Below, piece after piece: positions 26,054 to 39,133 of a DNA stretch of 64,000 bases. Made by a program: the position numbers and the translations under genes. The notes beneath the pieces are model-generated. The model ran no database searches. It saw only the letters and a program-made list of their open reading frames with translations, and was not told the origin of the DNA. The stretch is from contig NZ_CP030050.1 of the NCBI RefSeq assembly GCF_015291705.1, positions 5,828,001 to 5,892,000 on the forward strand, read 5' to 3'. The stretch comes from Bradyrhizobium arachidis (GTDB lineage Bacteria; Pseudomonadota; Alphaproteobacteria; Rhizobiales; Xanthobacteraceae). Numbering within the stretch: position 1 is the first letter of the stretch; each line of letters begins with the position of its first letter.

Positions 26054-26153
26054 GTCATTCCCCGCGAAGGCGGGGAATCCAGTACGCCGCGCCCTATCCG
26101 TATGCCATTATGGCCTCTGGAATACTGGATCGCCCGCCTGCGCGGGCGATGAC
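26054..26153. repeat. Nested palindromic repeat, family A, copy 2 (100 bp)
   Basis: Same size and structure as the copy at 1945: outer GTCATTCC...GGGCGATGAC, hairpins CCCCGC-gaag-GCGGGG and GCCCGC-ctgc-GCGGGC, inner AGTACGCCG and GGAATACTGG. Only the centre differs. Confidence 0.85.
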
Positions 26154-26207
26154 GGCGAGGTTGAGGCTGCGCAATGACGGGATGACAGGTATCGGCCTCC
26201 CCAAACA

Positions 26208-26237
26208 AAAACCCCGCGGCTCGCGCCGCGGGGTTTT
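26208..26237. terminator. Bidirectional intrinsic terminator
   Basis: AAAACCCCGCGGC-tcgc-GCCGCGGGGTTTT is a perfect stem with A and T runs on the two sides. It ends the minus-strand hppA transcript 20 bases after its stop and can also end the plus-strand transcript from the Bug protein gene. Confidence 0.92.
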
Positions 26238-26257
26238 GTCTTTCACGTCTGCGCCGC

Positions 26258-28378
<2,121 letters not shown>

Positions 28379-28458
28379 GTGATTTTTGCCTCAGATCCTT
28401 GATGTACCCCCGGCGCCTTTTGTTGTCCGTCGTGCGGTATGGCGCCTTGATTTTGAAC

Positions 28459-28480
28459 AAAGCCGCCCCCAGGCGGCTTT
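28459..28480. terminator. Hairpin between hppA and the cysteine-cluster gene
   Basis: AAAGCCGCC-ccca-GGCGGCTTT, a nine-bp stem with a four-base loop. It is positioned downstream of the minus-strand pseudogene/thiL transcript and upstream of hppA. The T run is short (three), so terminator strength is uncertain. Confidence 0.55.
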
Positions 28481-28649
28481 AGTCGGTTGCGAGCTTGCCA
28501 AAATCAAATTGAGGGTGCAACGCCGGATGAGGCCGAAAAAGCCGATCTCGGCAAGTATTTAGACCAAATCCTGAGCAGCATTTGGCCGCTGACTTGCCCA
28601 GTGCATGCGAAAGACCGCTGAACCGGGCTCAGCTCGACCGCGGCCATGT

Positions 28650-29255
28650 TCAGGCCGCCGACCTCACGGGGTGACGGGAAGAGGACGCGATCTCGAAGGT
28701 CTGACCATCATCCGTCTTTCGGGTTGTCGAGACCTTGATCTCGTAGACGCCACCGTTCGGACCGGGCTCCAACCGAACCGCGATCGTTTGCTGGGGTGTC
28801 AGAGGACCGAGCGCCACATCCTGGTCAGGCAATACGAGCGTCGCCTGGTCATTGACGAAAACGACGACGTACATGCCTTTCGGCATGTTCTTGGTCGCCC
28901 ATTGCCGCAAGTGGTCGTGATAGGGCTGACGGCTCCATGCCGAAGGCAGGCCTGGATCCACCTGGATCTGGGTGTTCCGGGTGAGTGGATGGATGGTGAC
29001 CACCATCTTCGCCTGATCCGGCTTCCATTCCGCCGGCATCGCCGCGTCCGTCCGCCAAAGGCAATTGAATTCCGCGCACTGGCTCGGCAGGTTGTCGTGA
29101 ATCTTGCAGCCGCGCCCGGGCTTGCATTGCCCGCACCATTTGCCAGCGGCTTTCTAGATCTCGGGAACGTTGTAGACCTTGCAGCACAGCGTGCAGCTTA
29201 CGCATTCTCTGCCGGGCACAGGCTGCAGCGTGCCCGCGGCTGAAACCGCCGTCAT
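28650..29255 (-). pseudogene. YkgJ-like cysteine-cluster protein gene interrupted by a TAG codon
   Basis: The minus frame from ATG 29255 reads PVPGRECVSCTLCCKVYNVP, then a TAG codon at 29154-29156, and continues in the same frame with GKWCGQCKPGRGCKIHDN, CAEFNCLW and a long C-terminal half to 28650. The two cysteine groups are the parts of one YkgJ/CxxCxxCC zinc- or iron-binding domain, so the stop splits a single gene of about 201 codons. An intact ORF of 129 codons begins at ATG 29039, inside the C-terminal half, but lacks the cysteine domain. There is no frameshift. The gene is either a recent pseudogene or a base-call error; function of the family is unknown. Confidence 0.75.
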
Positions 29256-29353
29256 CCGAATCAAGTCCGTCAGTTGCGATTGCCGATGTTAGCCGGTTAT
29301 CGCGGAAAAGCAGAGGGACTGCGTTCGCTGCGGACGCAAGGTCGCACCCGAAT

Positions 29354-30346
29354 CTAGAAATGGCTGTACGAGAGCCGTTGCAGCGCGATCTCGTTGCCGT
29401 GCGCGTCCGTCCAGCGCGGCGCGGCGCGGCCGACGACGACGGTGCCGATCGCCGAGACGGGAACTCCCGCCTGTTCGGCCTCGCGCATGAAATCAGCGCA
29501 GCGCGCGTCCGGAACCGCGCACAGGACTTCGTAATCGTCGCCGCCCGACACCAGCTTCTCAAGGCCGACGGCGGAGATGGCGAGAGAGGCGGCAGGTGAT
29601 TTCGGAATGCGGTCAGCCTCGATCAAGGCGCTGACGCCGGAAGCGGCGCAGAGCTTGGCGAGATCACCTGCCAGGCCATCGGACACATCCATCGATGCAT
29701 TCGCGTGGGTGAGGACCGCTCCCGCCAACGCATTGCGCGGCCGCGGAACGCGATAGCGCTCGATCAGGTAGTCCTGCGCGGTTTGGTCCTTCAGCACAGC
29801 CGCGACCGCCCCACCCGTGAGCACGTCGAGGCCGAGCGCAGCGTCTCCGATTGTCCCCGTCACCAGGATGCGATCGCCCGGCTTTGCGCCGATGCGGCCG
29901 ACCATCCGGCCCTTCGGCACGCGCCCGAACGCCGTGATCGAGATCATCTGCGGCCCCGGCGTCGACACCGTGTCGCCGCCAAGCAGCGGGCACGCGAAGG
30001 TTCTTGCGTCCGCGCCGAGCGCATCCGCGAACGGCCGGAGCCATGCATCCTCCTGGCTGCGCAGCGCCAGCGTCAGCACGAAGCCGGCAGGCACGGCCCC
30101 CTTGGCGGCGAGGTCCGACAGGTTCACCCGCAGCGCCTTGCGCGCAATCGTATCGGGGGGATCGGTGGCAAGATAATGCACGCCTTCGACCACGGCGTCG
30201 GTGGTGACGACGATGTCGTCACCGGACGAGGACAGGACCGCGGCATCATCGACCAGTCCGAACGCGCCGGGATCGGTCGCCAGCGGCTTGAAATAGCGCG
30301 CGATGAGAGAGTCTTCGGCGGAGGGCTGTGTTCTGTCCTGTGTCAC
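29354..30346 (-). CDS. thiL: Thiamine-phosphate kinase
   Basis: 330-aa ATP-dependent kinase that turns thiamine phosphate into thiamine diphosphate. Visible are the AIR-synthase-like N-terminal part with DDAAVLSSSGDDIVVTTDAV, EGVHYLATDPPDTIARKALR, VNLSDLAAKGAVP and GGDTVSTPG, then MDVSDGLAGDLAKLC and SGGDDYEVLCAV. GTG 30346 is preferred because it begins just before the conserved SLIARYF; ATG 30385 lies in a dispersed repeat and would add a non-family leader. In the alphaproteobacterial order ribH-nusB-thiL it is the last gene, but a repeat of about 110 bases separates it from nusB. Confidence 0.93.
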   Translation of the reverse strand: MTQDRTQPSAEDSLIARYFKPLATDPGAFGLVDDAAVLSSSGDDIVVTTDAVVEGVHYLATDPPDTIARKALRVNLSDLAAKGAVPAGFVLTLALRSQEDAWLRPFADALGADARTFACPLLGGDTVSTPGPQMISITAFGRVPKGRMVGRIGAKPGDRILVTGTIGDAALGLDVLTGGAVAAVLKDQTAQDYLIERYRVPRPRNALAGAVLTHANASMDVSDGLAGDLAKLCAASGVSALIEADRIPKSPAASLAISAVGLEKLVSGGDDYEVLCAVPDARCADFMREAEQAGVPVSAIGTVVVGRAAPRWTDAHGNEIALQRLSYSHF

Positions 30347-30395
30347 GACAGTAAACCCGTCATCCCTGCGAAATTGCGAAGCCATTTTCGCCGGA

Positions 30396-30503
30396 GGTGC
30401 GAACCCTTGCGAGCCTCGAAGGATGCACGGCCGAGGTGCACCTTCAGTGGCACGCCGTCGTCCTTCGAGGCCTCCGCTTCGCTACGGCACCTCAGGATGA
30501 CGG
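30396..30503. repeat. Dispersed palindromic repeat, family E
   Basis: GGTGCGAACCCTTGCGAGCC-TCGAAGGATG pairs with CGTCCTTCGAGGCCTCCG-CTTCGCTACGGCACCTCAGG. The element of type CATCCTTCGAGGCTCGC recurs in Bradyrhizobium intergenic DNA (recognised from memory). It lies between nusB and thiL. Confidence 0.75.
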
Positions 30504-30528
30504 CTACTGCCAAAGTCATCGTCCCGTC

Positions 30529-31026
30529 CTACCCCCGCCCGAACTCGTCACCGCGAAACTGGCGGCCGATCTGGTCGAGCACGGCGTTGACCATCCCGGT
30601 CTCCTCGCGGTCGACGAAGGCGTTCGCGACGTCGACATATTCTGACACGACGACGCGGCCCGGCACGTCCTTGCGGTGCTCCAACTCATACGCCCCTGCC
30701 CGCAGCACCGCGCGCAGGATCGCCTCGATCCGCTTCAGCGGCCAGCCCTTCGACAGCGCCTCGTCGATCAGGGGATCGAGCCTCTTCTGGTCGCGCACGA
30801 CGCCGGAGACGACGTCGCGGAAGAAAGCGGCTTCCGCCGGCAGGTAAGTGTCGCCCTCGACCTCGTTGCCGAGCCAGTGGCTCTCGAACTCGGCGAAGAT
30901 GTCGTTGATGCCGGCGCCGGCGATGTCCATCTGGTACAGCGCCTGCACGGCGGCGAGCCGCGCGGCACCGCGCCGGTTTGCTTTCTTCTCGGTGGCAGAA
31001 GCCGGTTTTTTGGTGTTGTCAGCCAT
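30529..31026 (-). CDS. nusB: Transcription antitermination factor NusB
   Basis: 165-aa helical RNA-binding protein that acts with NusE in rRNA antitermination. Hallmarks are RRGAARLAAVQALYQMDIAG near the start, then ELEHRKDVPGRVVVSEYVDV and ANAFVDREETGMVNAVLDQI. The N-terminal Lys/Ala-rich leader is usual for alphaproteobacteria. ATG 31026 lies three bases after the ribH stop, so translation is coupled to ribH. Its position in the riboflavin operon is conserved. Confidence 0.96.
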   Translation of the reverse strand: MADNTKKPASATEKKANRRGAARLAAVQALYQMDIAGAGINDIFAEFESHWLGNEVEGDTYLPAEAAFFRDVVSGVVRDQKRLDPLIDEALSKGWPLKRIEAILRAVLRAGAYELEHRKDVPGRVVVSEYVDVANAFVDREETGMVNAVLDQIGRQFRGDEFGRG

Positions 31027-31029
31027 TGT

Positions 31030-31521
31030 TCAGGCCCGCGCCAAGCGGCGTTTGATGCGCAGCATCGCGAGCGCGGCGCGCGCGGCATCGCCGCCCTTGT
31101 TCAGTTCGCTGGCGCGCGCCCGCGCCCAGGCCTGGTCCTCATTGTTGACGGTGAGGATGCCGTTGCCGAGCGGCAGCTTGTGCGCCACGGCGAGGTCCAT
31201 CAGCGCGCGCGAGGATTCCTGCGAGACGATCTCGAAATGGATGGTGTCGCCGCGGATCACGCAGCCGAGCGCAATCACCGCATCGTAGGGCTTGCCGTTC
31301 GCCGCCGCCGCATCGACCGCGATGGCCACCGCCGCCGGTATCTCCAGTGCGCCGGGAACCGTGATGACGTCATGGGTCAGGCCGGCCGCCTTCAGCTCGG
31401 CGACCGCGCCGTCCAGCAGCGCGTCCTGGAGATCGTCATAGAACCGCGCCTCGACAATCAGCGCCCGCGCGCCGGAAATGTCGGTCTGGTCCTTCAGGGG
31501 TGCGCGCCGCGCGTCTGCCAT
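31030..31521 (-). CDS. ribH: 6,7-dimethyl-8-ribityllumazine synthase
   Basis: 163-aa penultimate enzyme of riboflavin synthesis, joining 5-amino-6-ribitylaminouracil with dihydroxybutanone phosphate. The family motifs [53 protein letters not shown] and [17 protein letters not shown] are all intact. ATG 31521. It is followed directly by nusB; upstream lies a repeat and then ribE. Confidence 0.96.
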   Translation of the reverse strand: MADARRAPLKDQTDISGARALIVEARFYDDLQDALLDGAVAELKAAGLTHDVITVPGALEIPAAVAIAVDAAAANGKPYDAVIALGCVIRGDTIHFEIVSQESSRALMDLAVAHKLPLGNGILTVNNEDQAWARARASELNKGGDAARAALAMLRIKRRLARA

Positions 31522-31595
31522 CGTTCAATCCGTTTCGAAAGGGGTTGGCGCGCTATGTAGTCGCCGCCACAGACTAAGCCAAGTTCAAAGAGATT

Positions 31596-31676
31596 GTCAT
31601 TCCGGGATGGCGCGCGAGCGCCAGACCCGGAATCTCGAGATTCCGGGTTCGATGCTTCGCATCGCCCCGGAATGAC
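31596..31676. repeat. Palindromic repeat, family C, copy 1
   Basis: Outer GTCATTCCGGG and CCCCGGAATGAC; inner CCCGGAATCTCGAGATTCCGGG is a perfect palindrome. A second copy is at 38908-39009. It lies between ribH and ribE in the operon. Confidence 0.85.
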
Positions 31677-31688
31677 CGGCTTCGCCGG

Positions 31689-32297
31689 TCACTTCATTTC
31701 CGTCAGCCGCGCCGCGTAGCGGGCCATCAGGTCGACCTCGATATTGACCTCGTCGCCCGCCTTCCAGCCGCCGATCGTCGTGACATCAAGCGTGTGCGGG
31801 ATGATCAGCACCGAAAAGGTCACGTCCTTCACCGTATTGACCGTCAGCGAGACGCCGTCGAGCGTGATCGAGCCCTTGGTGGCGATGAAGCGCGCGAGCT
31901 CCCGTGCGGTCGAGAGCTCGAACCGTGCCATATCGGGCAAGTCCTCGCGGCTGACGAGGGTTGCAATGCCGTCGGCGTGGCCCGCGACGATATGGCCGCC
32001 GAGCTCGTCGCCGATCTTCAGCGCGCGCTCGAGATTGAGCTTCGTGCCCACCTTCCAGTGCTTTGCCGTCGTCAGCGCCAGCGTCTCCGCCGCCGCATCG
32101 ACGTCGTACCAAGTCCTGCCGCCTGCGACGCCGGAAGCAACCACGGTCAGGCACACGCCGTTGCTGGAGATCGAGGCGCCGTCGGCGATGGTGGTCTGAT
32201 CGTAGCTGCAGGCGATGCGCAGGCGGTGCAGCTGGCCCTGCGCCACAGGCGTGAAGCTGACGATCTCGCCGATGTCGGTGACAATGCCGGTGAACAT
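31689..32297 (-). CDS. ribE: Riboflavin synthase alpha chain
   Basis: 202-aa enzyme that dismutates two dimethyl-ribityllumazine molecules to riboflavin. The sequence begins with MFTGIVTDIGEIVSFTPV and contains two tandem lumazine-binding repeats, the second starting GGHIVAGHADGIATL. Both conserved cysteine/serine regions (SSNGVCLTVVASG and TLDGVSLTVNTVKD) are seen. ATG 32297 is set by the invariant FTGIV; ribD ends one base upstream. The family C repeat follows, then ribH. Confidence 0.96.
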   Translation of the reverse strand: MFTGIVTDIGEIVSFTPVAQGQLHRLRIACSYDQTTIADGASISSNGVCLTVVASGVAGGRTWYDVDAAAETLALTTAKHWKVGTKLNLERALKIGDELGGHIVAGHADGIATLVSREDLPDMARFELSTARELARFIATKGSITLDGVSLTVNTVKDVTFSVLIIPHTLDVTTIGGWKAGDEVNIEVDLMARYAARLTEMK

Positions 32298-32298
32298 G

Positions 32299-33447
32299 TT
32301 AGGCGCGCTCGTAGATGGTGAGAGTATCCTTGCCGAACGTTTCGCTAGCATGAACCTTGTAGGCCTGCGACTGCGTGATTTTCGACAGGGGCATTGCATC
32401 GAGCGCATCGACGCCGCCTTCGCCGACCGCTTCCGCCCCGCGGAACAGCCAGATCTCGTCGACGAGGTCGGCCGCCACAAAGGCCGCAGCGACGCGGCTG
32501 CCGCCCTCGACCATCAGCCGCGAGATGCCCCTCCCGGCCAGCCCATGCAGCACGGCCGGAAGATCGAGCCCGGTCGCGCTGCCCGGGGCTACGCGAATGA
32601 TCTGCGCGCCGGCTGCGCCAAGCCGTGTCGCGGCCGCCGCCTCGGCGAGCTCCGAGCCCACCACCCAGAGCGGCGTCTCGCGCGCTGAGCGCACGAGCTG
32701 GCTCGATGCGGGAATCCGCAGGCTCTGGTCCAGCACCACGCGCACCGGCGAGCGCGCCGCCATGCCCGGCAGGCGGCAGTTGAGCTGCGGATCGTCCGCC
32801 AGCACCGTGCCGATACCGACCAGGATGGCATCGCTCTGGGCGCGCAAGAGATGCACGCGATCGCGCGCGGCATCGCCCGTGATCGCGACCGGCTTGCCAC
32901 CGGCCGCGCCGATCTTGCCGTCGGGCGAGACCGCGAGCTTCAGGATCACATGCGGACGTTTGTCCCGGATACGGCGGAAATGCCCGGCGTGGTCGAAGGC
33001 GGCCTCCGCCGCGCACAGGCCCACCTCCACCGTGATACCGGCTGCACGCAGCCGCGCATGGCCCTGCCCTGCGACCTCCGGATTGGGGTCCTCGATCGCC
33101 GCTACCACCCGCTTGATGCCGGCGGCAATCACCGCATCCGCACACGGCGGCGACTTGCCGAAATGCGAGCACGGCTCCAGCGTGACGTAGAGCGTGGCGC
33201 CGCGCGCCGCCTCGCCCGCGCGCCGCAGTGCTTCAGGCTCGCCATGCGGCCGTCCACCCGGCTGGGTCCAGCCGCGGCCGACGATCACGCCGTCTTTCAC
33301 GATGACGGCGCCCACGGCCGGGTTTGGCCAGGTGCGCCCCTGCCCGCGCCGGCCGAGCGAGAGTGCCAGCTCCATGAAGCGTCGATCGGCGTCTTTGGCC
33401 TCGCGGGCCTTCTGCGCGAACTGATCTTCCAGGATGCGGAAGATCAT
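32299..33447 (-). CDS. ribD: Bifunctional pyrimidine deaminase/reductase RibD
   Basis: 382-aa enzyme doing the second and third steps of riboflavin synthesis. The deaminase domain has [23 protein letters not shown] with the zinc-binding His and catalytic Glu, and [20 protein letters not shown] with the two zinc cysteines. The reductase domain follows from about residue 160 ([21 protein letters not shown], then [11 protein letters not shown]). Its start overlaps the nrdR stop by four bases (ATGA), and ribE follows directly, so the three are one transcript. Confidence 0.96.
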   Translation of the reverse strand: MIFRILEDQFAQKAREAKDADRRFMELALSLGRRGQGRTWPNPAVGAVIVKDGVIVGRGWTQPGGRPHGEPEALRRAGEAARGATLYVTLEPCSHFGKSPPCADAVIAAGIKRVVAAIEDPNPEVAGQGHARLRAAGITVEVGLCAAEAAFDHAGHFRRIRDKRPHVILKLAVSPDGKIGAAGGKPVAITGDAARDRVHLLRAQSDAILVGIGTVLADDPQLNCRLPGMAARSPVRVVLDQSLRIPASSQLVRSARETPLWVVGSELAEAAAATRLGAAGAQIIRVAPGSATGLDLPAVLHGLAGRGISRLMVEGGSRVAAAFVAADLVDEIWLFRGAEAVGEGGVDALDAMPLSKITQSQAYKVHASETFGKDTLTIYERA

Positions 33448-33926
33448 TTGCGGATCGCGGCGAGCCGCGCTTCCTCCTCACCGGAGAGCTCGCCGAGCAC
33501 GTCGGCGAAATCCTTGGCCTCGCGGAAATTGCGGTAGACGGAGGCGAAGCGCACATAGGCGACGTCGTCGAGCGTGCGCAGATGCTCCATCACGGTCTCG
33601 CCGATCACCTCGGAGGAGATCTCGGCCTCACCGCCGGTCTCGAGCTCGCGCACGATGGTGGAGACCATCTTCTCCACCCGCTCCGGCTCGACCTGCCGCT
33701 TGCGCAAGGAAATCTGCACCGAGCGCATCAGCTTGTCGCGGTCGAACGGCACGCGGCGGCCGTTGCGCTTGATCACCGTGAGCTCGCGCAGCTGCACGCG
33801 CTCGAAGGTGGTGAAACGGAATTCGCAGGCGACGCACACGCGCCGCCTGCGGATGACGGAAGAATCCTCGGTCGGACGCGAGTCCTTTACCTGCGTATCG
33901 AGACTGTTGCAGTTCGGGCAGCGCAT
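33444..33926 (-). CDS. nrdR: Transcriptional repressor NrdR
   Basis: 160-aa repressor of ribonucleotide reductase genes. The N-terminal zinc ribbon [20 protein letters not shown] and [20 protein letters not shown] carries four cysteines; an ATP-cone domain follows ([16 protein letters not shown], then [20 protein letters not shown]). The length is normal. It lies 15 bases after glyA and overlaps ribD, the standard rhizobial order glyA-nrdR-ribD. No obvious NrdR box was found in front of glyA. Confidence 0.96.
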   Translation of the reverse strand: MRCPNCNSLDTQVKDSRPTEDSSVIRRRRVCVACEFRFTTFERVQLRELTVIKRNGRRVPFDRDKLMRSVQISLRKRQVEPERVEKMVSTIVRELETGGEAEISSEVIGETVMEHLRTLDDVAYVRFASVYRNFREAKDFADVLGELSGEEEARLAAIRK

Positions 33927-33941
33927 CCGTTTGCCTTGACC

Positions 33942-35240
33942 TTACTGATAGATCGGGAACCGGTCGGTGAGCGCCTTGACCCGTTCCTTGATCGCGGCCT
34001 CGACCAGCGGCGCCTTGCCGTCGTCGGACTGCGCGATCGCGTTGAGGACCTCGGCGATCATGCCGCCGACCTGCTGGAATTCAGCGACGCCGAAGCCGCG
34101 GGTCGTCGCCGCAGGCGTGCCGAGACGCAGGCCCGAGGTGACGAACGGCTTTTCGGGGTCGAACGGAATGCCGTTCTTGTTGCAGGTGATGGCAGCGCGA
34201 ACCAGCGCCTTCTCCGAGACATTGCCTTTCAGGCCCTTCGGCCGGAGGTCAACCAGCATCAGATGGTTATCGGTGCCGCCCGAGACAATGTCGAAGCCAT
34301 GGCTCTTCATCGCTTCGGCCAGCGCCTTGGCGTTCTCGACGACGTTCTTGGCATAGACCTTGAAGTCCGGCCGCAGCGCCTCGCCGAAGGCGACGGCCTT
34401 CGCCGCGATCACATGCATCAGCGGACCGCCCTGGAGGCCCGGGAAGATCGCCGAATTGAGCTTCTTGGCGAGCACCTCGTCGTTACTGAGGATCAGACCG
34501 CCGCGCGGACCGCGCAGCGACTTGTGCGTGGTCGTGGTGGTGACATGGGCATAGGGCACGGGCGAAGCATGCACGCCGCCGGCGACGAGGCCGGCGAAGT
34601 GGGCCATGTCGACCAGCAGATACGCGCCGACGCTGTCCGCGATCTCGCGGAAGCGCTTGAAGTCCCAGGCCCGCGAATAGGCCGAGCCGCCGGCGACGAT
34701 CAGCTTCGGCTTGACCTCTTCAGCCTGCTTCTGGACCGCGTCCATGTCGATGATCTGGTCCTCGCGGCGCACGGTGTAGTGCGCGGCCTTGAACCACTTG
34801 CCGCTCATGTTGACGGGCGAGCCGTGGGTGAGATGGCCGCCGGCCGCAAGATCGAGACCCATGAAGGTGTCGCCGGGCTGCAGCAGCGCCAGGAACACCG
34901 CCTGGTTCATCTGGCTGCCGGAGTTCGGCTGCACGTTGGCGAAGTTGGCGCCGAACAGCTTCTTGGCGCGATCGATCGCGAGGTTCTCGGCGACGTCGAC
35001 CCACTCACAACCGCCATAGTAGCGCGCGCCCGGATAACCCTCTGCGTACTTGTTGGTCATCACCGAACCCTGCGCTTCCAGCACGGCCCGGCTGACGATG
35101 TTCTCGGAGGCGATCAGCTCGACCTCGTGGCGCTGCCGGCCGAGCTCGCCCTTGATGGCGGCGGCGATTTCCGGGTCGGCCTGCTCGAGCGAGGCGGTGA
35201 AAAACGAATCGGGCGCAGAGGCGGTTTTGGCGAGGGTCAT
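33942..35240 (-). CDS. glyA: Serine hydroxymethyltransferase
   Basis: 432-aa pyridoxal-phosphate enzyme interconverting serine and glycine with tetrahydrofolate. The PLP lysine is K240 in [16 protein letters not shown], and [35 protein letters not shown] and [14 protein letters not shown] are all present. ATG 35240 has GGAG ten bases upstream. It heads a run of seven minus-strand genes (glyA, nrdR, ribD, ribE, ribH, nusB, thiL), linking one-carbon, flavin and thiamine metabolism. Confidence 0.97.
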   Translation of the reverse strand: MTLAKTASAPDSFFTASLEQADPEIAAAIKGELGRQRHEVELIASENIVSRAVLEAQGSVMTNKYAEGYPGARYYGGCEWVDVAENLAIDRAKKLFGANFANVQPNSGSQMNQAVFLALLQPGDTFMGLDLAAGGHLTHGSPVNMSGKWFKAAHYTVRREDQIIDMDAVQKQAEEVKPKLIVAGGSAYSRAWDFKRFREIADSVGAYLLVDMAHFAGLVAGGVHASPVPYAHVTTTTTHKSLRGPRGGLILSNDEVLAKKLNSAIFPGLQGGPLMHVIAAKAVAFGEALRPDFKVYAKNVVENAKALAEAMKSHGFDIVSGGTDNHLMLVDLRPKGLKGNVSEKALVRAAITCNKNGIPFDPEKPFVTSGLRLGTPAATTRGFGVAEFQQVGGMIAEVLNAIAQSDDGKAPLVEAAIKERVKALTDRFPIYQ

Positions 35241-35513
35241 CTTGCGAATATCTCCACCGCCGCAGCCTTTTGGCAGGCTACGGGCGGGTCTGGTGTGGCG
35301 ATCGGAAGCACGCGCGATCTACCACATCGCCCGCCCCCGGCCAAGCATTTGCGGGTCGGGCCTGATATTTATGCAAGATATGGTGGGGATTGAAGGTTTT
35401 CCGCCCCAAGGCGGGTTCTATGAATTCGCTCCCTTGCCGATCTCTCCGAAGAGGCCGTTTTGGACCTTAAATTCCCCCATACCGGCCCAAGCCCGATGAG
35501 GGCCAGATCGCCA
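35241..35513. other. glyA promoter region
   Basis: 273 bases without a supported gene. An AT-rich patch near 35365-35385 could hold the promoter. No riboswitch-like structure was recognised. Confidence 0.4.
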
Positions 35514-35735
35514 CTACAGCCCCGTGTACCCCGCCTTCACCGGGTCCACGCTGCCGTCGAGCTGGCGCAGATAGGTCAGGCCGCAGACGGTCAACCTGTG
35601 GGTGTCCTTCTCGCCGGCTTCCACCAGAATATTGAGGTAGTTCGTCACCTTCATGCGCGCCTCCTCGCTGGCCGCAGCGGTGCGGTTGGCGAGCAGGTCA
35701 TAGGTCTGCATGATGCGATCGATGGCAGCTTCCAT
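35514..35735 (-). CDS. Small conserved hypothetical protein
   Basis: 73-aa protein, mostly helical: EAAIDRIMQTYDLLANRTAA and SEEARMKVTNYLNILVEAGE, then a short C-terminal part RLTVCGLTYLRQLDGSVDP. ATG 35735 has GAGGG five bases upstream; TTG 35780 would overlap the upstream gene by eight bases and is less likely. It is one of two short genes between glyA and the LdtR-type regulator, 37 bases after its partner and in the same direction. I do not recognise a function. Confidence 0.7.
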   Translation of the reverse strand: MEAAIDRIMQTYDLLANRTAAASEEARMKVTNYLNILVEAGEKDTHRLTVCGLTYLRQLDGSVDPVKAGYTGL

Positions 35736-35772
35736 GGCACCCTCTGGTTCTTCCAATTTCGGGGAGTCTTGA

Positions 35773-36015
35773 TCAGGCAACCGCGCGGGCCTCGGCCTCA
35801 GCCTCGAACCGGACGATCGCCTTGTTGGCGAGCCTGATCTTGTTGAATTCGCCGTGCTGGAGCAGCTTGATGATGATTCCGAGCAGGCGCTCGTCGGTGA
35901 CGAGGGAGTCGGGAATCGCGCCAGAACGGCGGAGGTAGTTCGCAGCGATGGCGTAGGCCTCGCTCACGAGTTCCACGTTCATCGCCTGAAGCCCGCGCTC
36001 GACCAACATCGACAT
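35773..36015 (-). CDS. Small conserved hypothetical protein
   Basis: 80-aa protein with three predicted helices: LVERGLQAMNVELVSEAYAI, then AANYLRRSGAIPDSLVTDER and LLGIIIKLLQHGEFNKIRLA. ATG 36015 or 36009 is possible: GGAGAA lies directly before the first and eight bases before the second, so the second has the better spacing. It is followed by another short helical gene in the same direction, probably as a unit. No family is recognised and there is no signal peptide or membrane helix. Confidence 0.72.
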   Translation of the reverse strand: MSMLVERGLQAMNVELVSEAYAIAANYLRRSGAIPDSLVTDERLLGIIIKLLQHGEFNKIRLANKAIVRFEAEAEARAVA

Positions 36016-36210
36016 TTCTCCGATCCGAAGGAGATAAGCGGCGAGCCGGACGCTGGTTCCGCAGTGCCGTCGATTTTTTTCGCAGTCGCAAAAAGCAAAA
36101 CGCACCGGTCCGGGCAAAGCCGGGCCGGCGCGCTTGGGGAAGTTAGGCACGTTCGGGAGGCTTGCCGGTCTTGTTGTGGGGCCGGCTTGGCCTTGATCCC
36201 TCGGAAAAAC

Positions 36211-36729
36211 TCAGAGCCGGTACAGGATCTGGTCGGTCCAGAACCGCTCGAGACGGTGCAGCGACTTGTTGAGCGTGGAGAACTCCTCGCCCGAGATGCC
36301 ACCGACCTGCTCGACCGTCTTGACGTGCTTCTGATAGAGCGCGTCGACGATGCGGCGGACTTCCTGGCCCTGCGGGGTCAGGCGGATGCGCACCGAGCGG
36401 CGATCAACGCGCGAGCGCTGATGATCGAGGAAGCCGAGCTCGACGAGCTTCTTCAGATTGTAGGAGACGTTGGAGCCGAGATAGTAGCCGCGCGTGCGCA
36501 ACTCGCCCGCGGTCAGCTCCTTGTCGCCGATGTTGTAGAGCAAGAGCGCCTGCACCGAATTGATGTCCGCGCGGCCGCGGCGATCGAACTCGTCCTTGAT
36601 GACGTCGAGGAGACGGCGATGCAGCCGCTCCACCAGAGTCAAAGCTTCCAGATAGAGCGACTGCACCGAACCTTGCTGGCCGGAGACGCGCTCTGCCGTA
36701 TCTGCCGCAGTTGCGACGGCTTTCATCAT
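36211..36729 (-). CDS. ldtR: MarR family regulator, LdtR type
   Basis: 172-aa winged-helix protein that matches the rhizobial LdtR group, which controls an L,D-transpeptidase gene and cell-wall stress responses in Liberibacter and relatives. Visible are LTLVERLHRRLLDVIKDEFD, INSVQALLLYNIGDKELTAG, the recognition part YYLGSNVSYNLKKLVELGFL and the wing HQRSRVDRRSVRIRL. No L,D-transpeptidase gene is in the window. ATG 36729; the next codon is also Met. The region upstream (36730-37118) has no gene and should hold its promoter. Confidence 0.85.
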   Translation of the reverse strand: MMKAVATAADTAERVSGQQGSVQSLYLEALTLVERLHRRLLDVIKDEFDRRGRADINSVQALLLYNIGDKELTAGELRTRGYYLGSNVSYNLKKLVELGFLDHQRSRVDRRSVRIRLTPQGQEVRRIVDALYQKHVKTVEQVGGISGEEFSTLNKSLHRLERFWTDQILYRL

Positions 36730-37118
36730 GACACTTCCCCTGTTGTCGTTTTTATCGACACTTATTCGACGAAACTTGTGTCCCGCCTGATAGGTGCAAC
36801 TTAAGGGGGGCGTTTGAAGATCGGCTTAAATAAGAGAATAAAGAGATCATGAATTTAAGACAGTGAATTGCGGATTAAGCCTGTGCCAGAAGGACTTTTC
36901 GCAACCCTCTGTTGACCCTCGCAAGGTCTTGTTCACCCTCCGTCCGCCACATCTGTCGCATTCCAGAACAGCCCCGCCCCGTTTCGAAACGGCCGCGTAA
37001 CAGCTGTGGCGGAACAGACTGGTCAATGAAAACTTACCGCGAATTTTAGGCAACCAGCGGTCAACCAACGCGCACGACTTCGCGAGCTTCGCTCTCGTGT
37101 CCCGGAGTTGAACAGATC
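36730..37118. other. ldtR upstream region
   Basis: About 390 bases with no supported gene. AT-rich in 36780-36870, as for a promoter. A minus-strand frame over 36847-37194 reads partly from the family B repeat and is not counted. Confidence 0.5.
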
Positions 37119-37199
37119 GTAGGATGGGTAGAGCGAAGCGAAACCCATCCTCGTCGTGAGACAGCATCGATGGGTTTCGCTTCGCTCTACCCATCCTAC
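37119..37199. repeat. Palindromic repeat, family B, diverged copy
   Basis: GTAGGATGGGTAGAGCGAAG-CGAAACCCATC and its inverse GATGGGTTTCGCTTCGCTCT-ACCCATCCTAC form an almost perfect long stem around a short loop. Related in layout to the copies at 5167 and 63330. Confidence 0.8.
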
Positions 37200-37221
37200 A
37201 CGAAGCCTGCGCACGCGATCG

Positions 37222-38897
<1,676 letters not shown>

Positions 38898-38907
38898 GAG
38901 CGACGCC

Positions 38908-39009
38908 GTCATTCCGGGGCGATGCGTCAGCATCGAACTATGGTGCGCAATTGCGCACCTGAGAATCTCGAGATTCCGGGTTCGGTCCTGCGGACTGCCC
39001 CCGAATGAC
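38908..39009. repeat. Palindromic repeat, family C, copy 2
   Basis: Outer GTCATTCCGGGG and CCCCCGAATGAC; inner AATCTCGAGATT palindrome and CATCGAACTATGGTGCGCAA-TTGCGCACC insert. It is longer than the copy at 31596 because of a central extra hairpin (GGTGCGCAATTGCGCACC). Confidence 0.85.
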
Positions 39010-39133
39010 AACGGTAACCGCACCGCCCCCGAATCGCCGGAATATTTCGGCTTGTTGACACCCTCGCGCCCTTGGCACGGGGATGGCCTGTTCCCATGTC
39101 CTGCCCCGAGGGTTTTCCTCCGGAGGACGGATC

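Noticed and set aside
35241..35513. Riboswitch or NrdR box in front of glyA
   Set aside because: No glycine-riboswitch-like tandem structure and no ACACWATATWTWGTGT-like site could be recognised.
36847..37194. 115-codon minus frame upstream of ldtR
   Set aside because: Its start lies in the family B repeat (GRAKRNPS-type translation), and the rest has no pattern.
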